Of a stretch of 5,530 nt of DNA, positions 1 to 4,955 are shown piece after piece; position 1 is the stretch's first letter; each line of letters opens with the position of its first letter. A program made the translations under genes and the position numbers. The notes beneath the pieces are model-generated. The model was given only the letters and a program-made list of their open reading frames with translations, was not told where the DNA came from and searched no databases. Origin of the DNA: Acidobacteriota bacterium (GTDB lineage: Bacteria > Acidobacteriota > Polarisedimenticolia > Polarisedimenticolales > Polarisedimenticolaceae); contig WVWW01000055.1 in assembly GCA_011773795.1 (NCBI GenBank), positions 1,690-7,219 of the forward strand, given 5' to 3'.

Positions 1-288
1 AAGACCGGCGGCCACGGACTCGGACCGTGTAGCGCCCCCCTCCACGACGGCGGAGACCCGCGGATGGGCGCGGAGACGGTCGCCGAACTCGCCACCCACG
101 TGCTCTTTCGCAAGGACGACGACGACGGAGGCGACCGCATCGTGGCCGGCCAGCGCATCGACGCTGTGCTCGACCACCCAGCGGCCGCTGATCGTGAGGA
201 ACTGTTTGGGAAGCGGCCCGCCGAAGCGTTCCGCGCGACCGGCCGCGACGACGATGCCGGTGAAATCCGCTGGGGTTGCCTGGGACAC
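1..288 (-). CDS. ispD: 2-C-methyl-D-erythritol 4-phosphate cytidylyltransferase, N-terminal part (cut by window edge)
   Basis: IspD uses CTP to convert MEP to CDP-methylerythritol, the third step of the cytosolic MEP pathway to isoprenoids. The 96 visible residues are the N-terminal part of a protein usually about 230 residues long. They show the nucleotide-binding start GIVVAAGRAERFGG (11-24), then PLPKQF (25-30), with Arg21 and Lys28 at the positions of the conserved catalytic Arg and Lys. A hydrophobic strand SVVVVLAKEH (54-63) and the GGATRSESVAAGL block (84-96) match the family G-G-x-T-R-x-x-S-V-x-x-G-L pattern. The GTG start shares one base with the frr stop (TAGTG), which suggests coupling to frr translation. 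There is no strong SD of its own, only a GAG about 7 bases upstream. Family assignment is firm. The start is likely but not proven. What follows ispD (often ispF) lies outside the window. Confidence 0.9.
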   Translation of the reverse strand, partial: MSQATPADFTGIVVAAGRAERFGGPLPKQFLTISGRWVVEHSVDALAGHDAVASVVVVLAKEHVGGEFGDRLRAHPRVSAVVEGGATRSESVAAGL

Positions 289-848
289 TAGATCTCGGTG
301 AGTTCCTTTTCCTTGTTGGCGACCAGCTCGTCGATCCGCTTGGTGTGCGCGTCGGTCACCTTCTGCACCTCGTCCTGCGACCGTCGCGAGTCATCCTCGG
401 AAATGGCGCTGTCCTTCTCGAGCTTCTTGAGCTCCTCGTTGGCATCTCGGCGGATCTGACGCACCGCGGTCTTGGCGTCCTCTCCCAGCTGGCGCACCTT
501 CTTGACGAGCTCCTTGCGGCGCTCCTCGGTCAGCGGCGGGATCGGAATGCGCACGAGCTTGCCGTCGTTCGATGGGTTGAGCCCGAGGTCCGAGGCCATG
601 ATCGCGCGCTCCATGTCGCCCAGGATCGACTGGTCGAAAGGTTGAGCCACGATGAGGTTGGCTTCGGGCACCGACAGCTTGGCGACTTGGTTGAGCGGGG
701 TCGGTGTGCCGTAGTACTCGACCGTGATCCCGTCCAGGATCCCGATGGTGGCCCGCCCGGTGCGCACGGTGGCGAGCTTCTGACGCGTATCTTCCACGGT
801 TGCATCCATCCGTTGGCCCGCGCGGTTCAGCACTTCTTCTTGCGGCAT
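288..848 (-). CDS. frr: ribosome recycling factor
   Basis: Frr works with EF-G and IF-3 in the cytosol to split the post-termination ribosome and release mRNA and tRNA. The protein is 186 residues, the usual family length, and aligns end to end with E. coli RRF from memory. Visible motifs are VRTGRA (28-33), VEYYGTPTPL (43-52), AIMASDLGLNPS (82-93), PPLTEERRKEL (104-114), VRQIRRDANEELKKL (129-143), holding the conserved Arg-rich helix, and ISEDDSRRSQDEVQK (149-163). The first part of the head, the hinge and the long three-helix bundle are all present. The ATG follows a GGAG sitting 7 bases upstream, which lies in the last codons of pyrH. Only 4 bases separate the two genes, so they are certainly cotranscribed. 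It ends in TAG overlapping the ispD start. The layout is ordinary upstream (pyrH-frr) and unusual downstream, where uppS is the more common neighbour. Confidence 0.98.
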   Translation of the reverse strand: MPQEEVLNRAGQRMDATVEDTRQKLATVRTGRATIGILDGITVEYYGTPTPLNQVAKLSVPEANLIVAQPFDQSILGDMERAIMASDLGLNPSNDGKLVRIPIPPLTEERRKELVKKVRQLGEDAKTAVRQIRRDANEELKKLEKDSAISEDDSRRSQDEVQKVTDAHTKRIDELVANKEKELTEI

Positions 849-852
849 GCCT

Positions 853-1569
853 TTACTCCGAAACCATCGAGCCGACTTCTTCGCCCAGCATGATCCTCTT
901 CAGGTTACCCGGCGTGCGCATGTTGAACACGGCGATCGGCATTCTGTTGTCCATACAGAGCGAGATTGCGGTGGAATCCATCACGCGCAACCCGCGCTCG
1001 AGCACCTCAAGATAACCCACCTTCTTGATCAACTCGGCGTCCGGATTCGTCTCCGGGTCCGCGGAGTAGACCCCATCGACCTTGGTGGCCTTGAGCAGGA
1101 CCTCGGCCCGGACCTCCATCGCGCGCAGCGCCGCAGCGCTGTCCGTCGTGAAGTACGGGTTCCCCGTCCCCGCGGCGAGGATGATCGCCCGGCCTTTTTC
1201 CAGGTGTCGAAGCGCCCGCCGCCGCAAGAACGGCTCCGCCACCTGGCGGATTTCCAACGCCGAGAGCACACGGGTGTCGAGTCCACGCCGCTCGAGGGCG
1301 TCTTGCAGCGCCAACGAGTTGATGAGGGTGGAAAGCATGCCCATATGGTCGGCACTGACGCGGTCCATGTTCTCGCCGGCCGCGCGGGCCCCGCGGAAGA
1401 AGTTACCCCCACCGACGACGAGGGCCAGTTCCACACCGAGTTTGTGCGTTTCGACCAATTCGTCGGAGACGCGCCCGATCATCTGCGGGCAGATACCGAA
1501 GTCCTGTTCGCCCATCAGGGCCTCGCCCGAGAGCTTGAGCAGGACGCGCTTGAATCTGACTTCGGCCAT
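853..1569 (-). CDS. pyrH: UMP kinase (uridylate kinase)
   Basis: PyrH phosphorylates UMP to UDP with ATP in pyrimidine nucleotide synthesis. It is a hexameric cytosolic enzyme of the amino-acid-kinase fold. From the ATG it is 238 residues, close to the E. coli enzyme. Motifs are LKLSGEAL (11-18, phosphate binding), LALVVGGGNFFRG (48-60), DHMGMLSTLINSLALQDAL (74-92, UMP site), AAGTGNPYFTTDSAAALRA (132-150), KATKVDGVYSADP (160-172) and the C-terminal VMDSTAISLCMDNRMPI (196-212). A GTG lies directly before the ATG (position 1572), but the GGAGG is only 1 base from the GTG and 4 bases from the ATG, so I chose the ATG. The gene follows tsf by 26 bases and precedes frr by 4, the classical rpsB-tsf-pyrH-frr order. 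No regulatory site of its own is seen. Confidence 0.97.
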   Translation of the reverse strand: MAEVRFKRVLLKLSGEALMGEQDFGICPQMIGRVSDELVETHKLGVELALVVGGGNFFRGARAAGENMDRVSADHMGMLSTLINSLALQDALERRGLDTRVLSALEIRQVAEPFLRRRALRHLEKGRAIILAAGTGNPYFTTDSAAALRAMEVRAEVLLKATKVDGVYSADPETNPDAELIKKVGYLEVLERGLRVMDSTAISLCMDNRMPIAVFNMRTPGNLKRIMLGEEVGSMVSE

Positions 1570-1573
1570 CACG

Positions 1574-1578
1574 CCTCC
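1574..1578 (-). promoter_or_regulatory. pyrH ribosome binding site
   Basis: GGAGG on the minus strand lies in the 26-base tsf-pyrH gap, within TCGGAGGC. It is 1 base from a GTG and 4 bases from the following ATG, which favours the ATG at 1569-1567 as the initiator. Both choices give the same protein apart from one residue. Confidence 0.75.
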
Positions 1579-1595
1579 GATCGTTCAGACGGCGT

Positions 1596-2195
1596 TCAGT
1601 TGTCCTCGCCCAACACGTAACGCGTGAAGCGCTTGACATGCATGTTCTCGCCGATGCGGCCGACGGCCTCGTGCATCAACTCGCCGATCGTCTTGTCGGG
1701 GTCCTTGACGAACGGCTGCTCGAGCAAGCAGTGCTGCGCGTAGAACTTCTCCATCTTGCCGTCGACGATCTTGTCGACGATCGCCTCCGGCTTGCCCGCG
1801 CGAAGCGCCTGGTCGCGGGCGATCTCGCGCTCCTCCTCGAGGTCCGCTTCGGTCACCTCGTCACGTTTCACGAAACGCGGTGCGGCCGCCGCGACGTGCA
1901 TCGCGAGGTCGCGAACCAGCTCCTGGAAGTCGTCGCTGCGCGCCGCGAAATCGGTCTCGCAGTTGACCTCGATCAGGACACCGATCTTGCCGCCGGTGTG
2001 GATGTACGAGGAGACGATGCCCTCACCCGTCGCCCGGTCGGCCTTCTTCGCGGCCGCGGCCTCGCCCTGCTTGCGTAGCAACTTCTCGGCTGCGCCGACG
2101 TCCCCGTTGACTTCCTGAAGCGCCTGCTTGCACTTCATCATGCCGACCCCGGTCTTCTCGCGGAGCTCTTTCACCATTCCAGCTGTGATCGTCAT
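1596..2195 (-). CDS. tsf: elongation factor Ts (short form)
   Basis: EF-Ts is the guanine-nucleotide exchange factor that regenerates EF-Tu-GTP in the cytosol. The product is 199 residues, like the short EF-Ts of Thermus and many other bacteria, and shorter than the roughly 283 residues of E. coli. The N-terminal UBA-like domain (about 1-50) has VKELREKTGVGMMKCKQAL (8-26). The EF-Tu-contacting core has VNCETDFAARSDDF (77-90), with the invariant TDF at 81-83. The C-terminal part has RAGKPEAIVDKIVDGKMEKF (132-151), then QPFVKDPDKTI (160-170) and HVKRFTRYVLGE (186-197). The missing length is the second core repeat and coiled coil of the long form, which is a known family variant and not damage. 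The ATG has an AGGAG 9 bases upstream. A terminator-like hairpin and a second stem-loop lie between rpsB and this gene, so transcript levels may drop here. Confidence 0.97.
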   Translation of the reverse strand: MTITAGMVKELREKTGVGMMKCKQALQEVNGDVGAAEKLLRKQGEAAAAKKADRATGEGIVSSYIHTGGKIGVLIEVNCETDFAARSDDFQELVRDLAMHVAAAAPRFVKRDEVTEADLEEEREIARDQALRAGKPEAIVDKIVDGKMEKFYAQHCLLEQPFVKDPDKTIGELMHEAVGRIGENMHVKRFTRYVLGEDN

Positions 2196-2204
2196 TGCAT
2201 CGAA

Positions 2205-2228
2205 CTCCTGCCGGTCGTCGAACCGGCA
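2205..2228 (-). promoter_or_regulatory. tsf leader: stem-loop abutting the Shine-Dalgarno
   Basis: Read on the minus strand, TGCCGGT, a 6-base loop and ACCGGCA form a perfect 7-bp stem (2222-2228 with 2209-2215). The last base of the stem is the first base of the tsf SD AGGAG (2209-2205), which lies 9 bases before the ATG. Such a hairpin could affect ribosome access or protect the 5' end of a processed tsf mRNA. That function is inferred. The pairing is seen directly. Confidence 0.55.
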
Positions 2229-2230
2229 TC

Positions 2231-2261
2231 AAAAAGCCCCGGCGCATTCACGGCGGGGCTT
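2231..2261 (-). terminator. intrinsic-terminator-like hairpin between rpsB and tsf (possible attenuator)
   Basis: On the minus strand a perfect 8-bp GC-rich stem, AAGCCCCG with CGGGGCTT (2261-2254 and 2241-2234), closes a 12-base loop. It starts 25 bases after the rpsB stop. The 3' arm runs into TTTTT (2235-2231, two of the T's being in the stem) followed by GATG. The T-tract is short, so termination is probably partial. Because tsf, pyrH, frr and ispD lie downstream with no clear promoter of their own, the likely role is to make more rpsB message than downstream message. A 3' end-stabilising or processing hairpin is the alternative. Confidence 0.65.
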
Positions 2262-2285
2262 CCAAACTTCGTTGTGAACGCCGGC

Positions 2286-3167
2286 CTACTCCTTGGCCGT
2301 CGTGTTGTCCGCTCCGGCGGGGACGGCCGCCTCCGTGGCGCCTTCCTCACCCGCGCGCGGACGCACCTGCTTGCGCGCGCGCAGACGCCGTGCCTCACGC
2401 GCGCGAACCCGGTCGCCGATGGATTGCGGGGCCGCGGGACCCGCCTGGGCTTCCTGAGCGCGGGCACTCGTCTTGGGAGCCGTCTCCCAAGCTGCGTTGC
2501 CTTCGATGATGGCGTCCGCAAACGCTCCCGCGAACAGCTTGATCGCGCGGATCGCATCGTCATTGCCGGGAATCGGATAATCGATCGGGTCCGGGTCGCA
2601 ATTCGTGTCGACGACCGCGATCACGGGGATCCCGAGCTTGTTCGCCTCGGCGACCGCGATGCGCTCTTTTTGCGGATCCACCACGAAGACGGCTTGAGGC
2701 AAGCGCTCCATGTTCTTGATCCCGGCCAGCGTCTTTTCCAGACGCCCGCGTTCCTTGTCGACCTTGGAGCGTTCCTTCTTGGTCAGCTTGGCCGATTCGT
2801 CCTCGGTCATCCCGTCGAGCGTCTTGAGTCGGTTGATGCTGCGCCGGATCGTCGCGAAGTTGGTCAGCGTGCCGCCGAGCCAGCGCTGATCGATGTAGTG
2901 CTGGCCGCTGCGCTTGGCCTCTTCGACAACGACTTCCTGAGCCTGGCGCTTGGTCCCCACGAACAGGACCGATCCGCCGCGCGACGCGACGCGCGAAACG
3001 AAGGTCAGCGCATCCCGGAGCCGCTGCGAAGTCTTCTGGAGGTCGATGATGTAGATGCCGTTGCGAGCCCCGAAGATGTACGGCTTCATCTTCGGGTTCC
3101 AGCGCCGGGTCTGGTGCCCGAAGTGCACCCCGGCTTCGAGCAACTCTTTCATCTTGACGGAAACCAA
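2286..3167 (-). CDS. rpsB: 30S ribosomal protein S2, with long C-terminal tail
   Basis: S2 sits on the back of the small subunit near S1 and is needed for translation initiation. The product is 293 residues, against about 241 in E. coli. The core (1 to about 225) has the family blocks LLEAGVHFGHQTRRWNPKMK (9-28), IFGARNGIYIIDL (31-43), VLFVGTKRQAQ (67-77), QRWLGGTLTNFATI (94-107), GIKNMERLPQAVFVVDP (149-165) and IPVIAVVDTNCDPD (180-193), followed by IPGNDDAIRAI (199-209). Residues 226-293 are an Ala/Arg/Glu-rich tail with an Arg-rich stretch at about 252-271. The start is TTG: it aligns with the E. coli initiator and has an excellent SD, whereas the next Met (residue 6) would be too far from it. 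The gene follows rpsI by 45 bases and ends before a terminator-like hairpin. The high-confidence call rests on the core. The tail's role is unknown. Confidence 0.97.
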   Translation of the reverse strand: MVSVKMKELLEAGVHFGHQTRRWNPKMKPYIFGARNGIYIIDLQKTSQRLRDALTFVSRVASRGGSVLFVGTKRQAQEVVVEEAKRSGQHYIDQRWLGGTLTNFATIRRSINRLKTLDGMTEDESAKLTKKERSKVDKERGRLEKTLAGIKNMERLPQAVFVVDPQKERIAVAEANKLGIPVIAVVDTNCDPDPIDYPIPGNDDAIRAIKLFAGAFADAIIEGNAAWETAPKTSARAQEAQAGPAAPQSIGDRVRAREARRLRARKQVRPRAGEEGATEAAVPAGADNTTAKE

Positions 3168-3170
3168 CGA

Positions 3171-3178
3171 CTCCTCCT
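3171..3178 (-). promoter_or_regulatory. rpsB ribosome binding site supporting a TTG start
   Basis: AGGAGGAG on the minus strand ends 3 bases before TTG (3167-3165). Counting AGGAGG as the core, the spacing is 5 bases. This near-perfect SD, together with the N-terminal alignment to other S2 proteins, fixes the TTG as the initiator. Confidence 0.85.
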
Positions 3179-3212
3179 GATTCCTACGCGAAGACCGTTT
3201 CGAATCGATCCC

Positions 3213-3608
3213 TTAACGTTTCGAGAACTGGAACCGCTTGCGCGCTCCCGGTTGACCGTATTTCTTTCTTTCGACCTCACGCGGATCACGCGTGAGGAAG
3301 CCCGCTTCTTTCAAGGTGGAGCGCAACTCCGGGTTATGCTGCACCAGCGCCCGTGCGATCCCGTGACGCAACGCGCCCGCCTGTCCGGTGTACCCGCCAC
3401 CCGAGACGTTGACGATCACGTCGAACGAGTTCTCGGTCTCGGTCAACACGAGCGGCTGGCGGATGATCATCTTGACCATGTCGTTGGGGAAGTAAGTTTC
3501 GAAGGGGCGTTTGTTGACGGTGAACTTGCCGGTACCGGGCCGCAGATAAACCCGCGCGGATGCGGTCTTGCGGCGGCCGGTGCCGTAACTCTGGAGTGGA
3601 TCACTCAA
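3213..3608 (-). CDS. rpsI: 30S ribosomal protein S9
   Basis: S9 is a small-subunit head protein whose C-terminal tail reaches the P-site tRNA. The 131 residues match the usual length of 130. Motifs are YGTGRRKTASARVYL (8-22), VNKRPFETYFP (31-41), VNVSGGGYTGQAGALRHGIA (67-86) as the signature block, LVQHNPELRSTLKEAGFLTRD (88-108, written here as an approximate span), and the tail KKYGQPGARKRFQFSKR with the conserved terminal SKR. The start codon is TTG, giving a protein that begins just where the E. coli one does. AGGAG lies 9 bases upstream and overlaps the rplM stop codon, so the gene is coupled to rplM (12 bases apart). rplM-rpsI pairing is almost universal in bacteria. Nothing in the protein looks unusual. 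Confidence 0.97.
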   Translation of the reverse strand: MSDPLQSYGTGRRKTASARVYLRPGTGKFTVNKRPFETYFPNDMVKMIIRQPLVLTETENSFDVIVNVSGGGYTGQAGALRHGIARALVQHNPELRSTLKEAGFLTRDPREVERKKYGQPGARKRFQFSKR

Positions 3609-3617
3609 CGACGGGAT

Positions 3618-3622
3618 CTCCT
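3618..3622 (-). promoter_or_regulatory. rpsI ribosome binding site supporting a TTG start
   Basis: AGGAG on the minus strand overlaps the last bases of the rplM stop codon (TAG at 3623-3621) and lies 9 bases before TTG (3608-3606). No ATG or GTG lies nearby in frame, and the protein N-terminus matches other S9 proteins from this TTG. Confidence 0.8.
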
Positions 3623-4070
3623 AACGGTCGCGCTTGGCGCCGGGAAGTTCGAGCGGTTGCGGCTGCTGTGCCTGATGCGGATGATCGGAGCCCGCGTAGA
3701 CCTTGAGCTTGCGCGCCATCCGCCGGCCCAGGGAGCCCTTGGGCAACATCCCGCGCACGGCCGACTCGACGAGGCGCACGGGTTGCGTCGCCAGCACTTT
3801 GCCGGCCGGAAGCTCGCGCAGACCACCGGGGTAGCCGCTGTGGCGACGATACATTTTCGTGTCGAGCTTGCGACCACTCAGCGCGACCTTCTCGGCATTC
3901 ACGACGATGACGTGGTCGCCGGTGTCGAGGTGCGGCGTGAACGCGGGCTTGTGCTTGCCGCGCAGCCGCAGCGCGACCTCGGTCGCCAGCCGGCCCAGGG
4001 TCAGACCCTGGGCGTCGATGAGCCACCAGTCACGCTGGATCGTTTCTTGTTTTGGGACGTACGTCTTCAC
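3621..4070 (-). CDS. rplM: 50S ribosomal protein L13
   Basis: L13 is an early-assembling large-subunit protein that binds 23S rRNA. From the chosen GTG it has 149 residues, against 142 in E. coli. It starts KTYVPKQETIQRDWWLIDA (2-20), continues GLTLGRLATEVALRLRGKHK (22-41), then FTPHLDTGDHVIVVNAEKVA (44-63), and carries the family signature GMLPKGSLGRRMARKLKVYA (107-126) before QAQQPQPLEL (133-142) and a short basic tail. An open frame extends upstream to 4133, but the GTG at 4070 matches the usual N-terminus, has GAGGG 8 bases upstream, and the predicted transcription start (about 4117) lies downstream of any longer start. It is the first gene of the operon. In several bacteria L13 represses its own mRNA, which fits the small hairpins seen in this leader. 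Control here is inferred. Confidence 0.96.
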   Translation of the reverse strand: MKTYVPKQETIQRDWWLIDAQGLTLGRLATEVALRLRGKHKPAFTPHLDTGDHVIVVNAEKVALSGRKLDTKMYRRHSGYPGGLRELPAGKVLATQPVRLVESAVRGMLPKGSLGRRMARKLKVYAGSDHPHQAQQPQPLELPGAKRDR

Positions 4071-4072
4071 TA

Positions 4073-4104
4073 CGAGTACCCTCGGAAACCTCGAGCGCTC
4101 GAAA
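4073..4104 (-). promoter_or_regulatory. rplM mRNA leader hairpins with enclosed Shine-Dalgarno
   Basis: In the roughly 47-base leader, CGAG-GGTA-CTCG (4084-4073, minus strand) forms a 4-bp stem whose arm and loop contain the SD GAGGG (4083-4079), 8 bases before the GTG start. Just upstream, TCGAGCGCTCGA (4102-4091) is a perfect 12-base palindrome that can fold with a GCGC loop and two flanking G-U pairs. CTCG in that palindrome can also pair with the CGAG of the SD hairpin. The stems are short, so a regulated leader, for instance bound by L13, is a suggestion only. Confidence 0.4.
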
Positions 4105-4126
4105 ACCCTTGAAAGAAAAGCGCTTT
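4091..4126. repeat. two palindromes sharing an AGCGCT core
   Basis: TCGAGCGCTCGA (4091-4102) and AAAGCGCTTT (4117-4126) are both perfect palindromes with the same AGCGCT centre. Their midpoints are 25 bases apart, and the second one touches the rplM -10 element and start point. They could be operator sites. However, in a GC-rich sequence of this length one or two 12-base palindromes are expected by chance, so this is a weak call. Confidence 0.3.
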
Positions 4127-4152
4127 GTAGCACCCGCTCCGAGGGTTGTCAA
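4124..4152 (-). promoter_or_regulatory. sigma70-type promoter of the rplM operon
   Basis: On the minus strand a perfect -35 TTGACA (4152-4147) is followed by a 17-base spacer and -10 TACAAA (4129-4124), with TGC just before it as an extended -10 element. The predicted start of transcription is near 4117, which gives a leader of about 47 bases to the GTG of rplM. A 10-base palindrome AAAGCGCTTT (4117-4126) covers the edge of the -10 and the start point. This is the only clear promoter seen for the whole seven-gene operon. Confidence 0.85.
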
Positions 4153-4170
4153 GGCAACCGGACGGCGGCT

Positions 4171-4179
4171 TGCTATAAC
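4171..4179 (+). promoter_or_regulatory. extended -10 promoter of ubiE
   Basis: TGCTATAAC on the plus strand matches the extended -10 TGnTATAAT at all but the last base. A -35-like TTGTCA lies at 4146-4151 but is 22 bases away, too far for a normal pair, so the extended -10 probably does the work. Transcription would start near 4186, leaving a leader of about 40 bases with the SD at 4210-4215. The upstream part overlaps the rplM -35 region. Confidence 0.55.
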
Positions 4180-4209
4180 TATCCCCCGCCGACGGGCGTG
4201 CGCGCTCGC

Positions 4210-4215
4210 AGGAGG
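4210..4215 (+). promoter_or_regulatory. ubiE ribosome binding site supporting a TTG start
   Basis: AGGAGG lies 11 bases before TTG at 4227-4229. The spacing is slightly long. The next in-frame candidate is the ATG at 4266, which would be too far from this site and would remove residues that the family keeps before the MFDGVAPRYD block. Confidence 0.65.
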
Positions 4216-4226
4216 AAAAGCCGGTT

Positions 4227-4955
4227 TTGCCCTCAGAGAACAAGGAACCCCGACGCGTCCGTCAGATGTTCGACGGCGTCGCGCCGCGCTACGACCTCTT
4301 GAACCACTTGCTCTCGGCCAATCTGGACCGCAGCTGGCGACGGCGAGCCCTGGCCAGGCTCGAGGAGAACACCCGGGCGAGGGTGCTGGATCTTTGTGGC
4401 GGCACGGGAGACCTCTCGATCGAGCTGATCCGCAGCCGGCGTGCCGGCCGCGTGGTCTGTTGCGATTTCAGCCACGCGATGTTGCAAGCCGCGGCGCCGA
4501 AGCTGCAGCGGCTCGACCTGTCGGAGCGCGTCCTCCGGGTCGAGGCCGACGGCCTCGAGCTGCCGTTTCCCGAGGCGAGCTTCGACGCCGTCGCCGTGGC
4601 TTTCGGGGTGAGGAATCTGGCCGATCTGGGCCGTGGCTTCGGGGAGATGCTTCGCGTGCTGCGCCCGGGGGGCAAGCTCGTGGTGCTCGAGTTCAGCCGC
4701 CCCACCGCGCCCGTGCTTTCGGGTCTCTACCGTTTTTACCTCGGCCGCATCCTGCCGCGGCTCGGCGACGGGATCTCCGGCCGCAGCGGACCCTACGGTT
4801 ACCTGGCCCGGACGATCGGCGAGTTCCCCGCTGCCGCCGAGCTGGCGGGTCGGATCCGTGAATCCGGGTTCGCCGCCTGCGAGTGGTCGACGATGACGGG
4901 CGGGGTGGTCGCCGCTCACACGGCGATCAAGCGCGGCGCATCAGCGCCAGCATGA
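4227..4955 (+). CDS. ubiE: UbiE/MenG-type quinone C-methyltransferase (demethylmenaquinone methyltransferase)
   Basis: This SAM-dependent enzyme methylates the ring of demethylmenaquinone (MenG) or the ubiquinone precursor (UbiE). It makes the respiratory quinone and works at the inner face of the membrane. The product is 242 residues, normal for the family. Motifs are MFDGVAPRYDLLNHLLS (14-30), close to family signature 1 but with Leu for the usual Met and Asp for the His, then VLDLCGGTGDLS (53-64, SAM motif I), LPFPEASFDAVAVAFGVRNL (112-131), RVLRPGGKLVVLEFSRP (143-159, signature 2), LPRLGDGISG (176-185) and GPYGYLARTIGEFP (188-201). The start is TTG. The gene is transcribed away from rplM and its last 29 bases overlap argF on the other strand. 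Sequence alone does not tell menaquinone from ubiquinone. No other quinone genes are adjacent in the window. Confidence 0.93.
   Translation: MPSENKEPRRVRQMFDGVAPRYDLLNHLLSANLDRSWRRRALARLEENTRARVLDLCGGTGDLSIELIRSRRAGRVVCCDFSHAMLQAAAPKLQRLDLSERVLRVEADGLELPFPEASFDAVAVAFGVRNLADLGRGFGEMLRVLRPGGKLVVLEFSRPTAPVLSGLYRFYLGRILPRLGDGISGRSGPYGYLARTIGEFPAAAELAGRIRESGFAACEWSTMTGGVVAAHTAIKRGASAPA

Noticed and set aside
1570..1572. GTG as the pyrH start
   Set aside because: Only 1 base separates it from the GGAGG. The adjacent ATG has better spacing and matches the usual protein start.
276..1620. Plus-strand open frames of 205 and 257 codons opposite frr and pyrH
   Set aside because: They mirror codon periodicity of firmly identified genes on the other strand and their translations resemble no family.
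3168..3212. Possible regulatory structure in the rpsI-rpsB gap
   Set aside because: Only short palindromes (TTCGAA, ATCGAT) are present and no stem with a T-tract. Beyond the rpsB SD I see nothing there.
2274..4112. A 612-codon open frame on the plus strand, antisense to rpsB, rpsI and rplM
   Set aside because: It lies wholly opposite three certain ribosomal protein genes, shows no recognisable domain, and long antisense frames are common in GC-rich coding DNA.
4071..4133. An upstream extension of rplM by 21 residues to position 4133
   Set aside because: The extra residues are not part of L13, the start would lie on the -10 element of the promoter, and the GTG at 4070 has a good SD.
4146..4179. 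A normal -35/-10 pair (TTGTCA with TATAAC) for ubiE
   Set aside because: The spacer is 22 bases, well over the usual 16-18. The extended -10 reading is preferred.
4233..4919. A 228-codon minus-strand frame opposite ubiE
   Set aside because: ubiE carries complete family motifs on the plus strand. The antisense product is low-complexity and has no SD that I can see.
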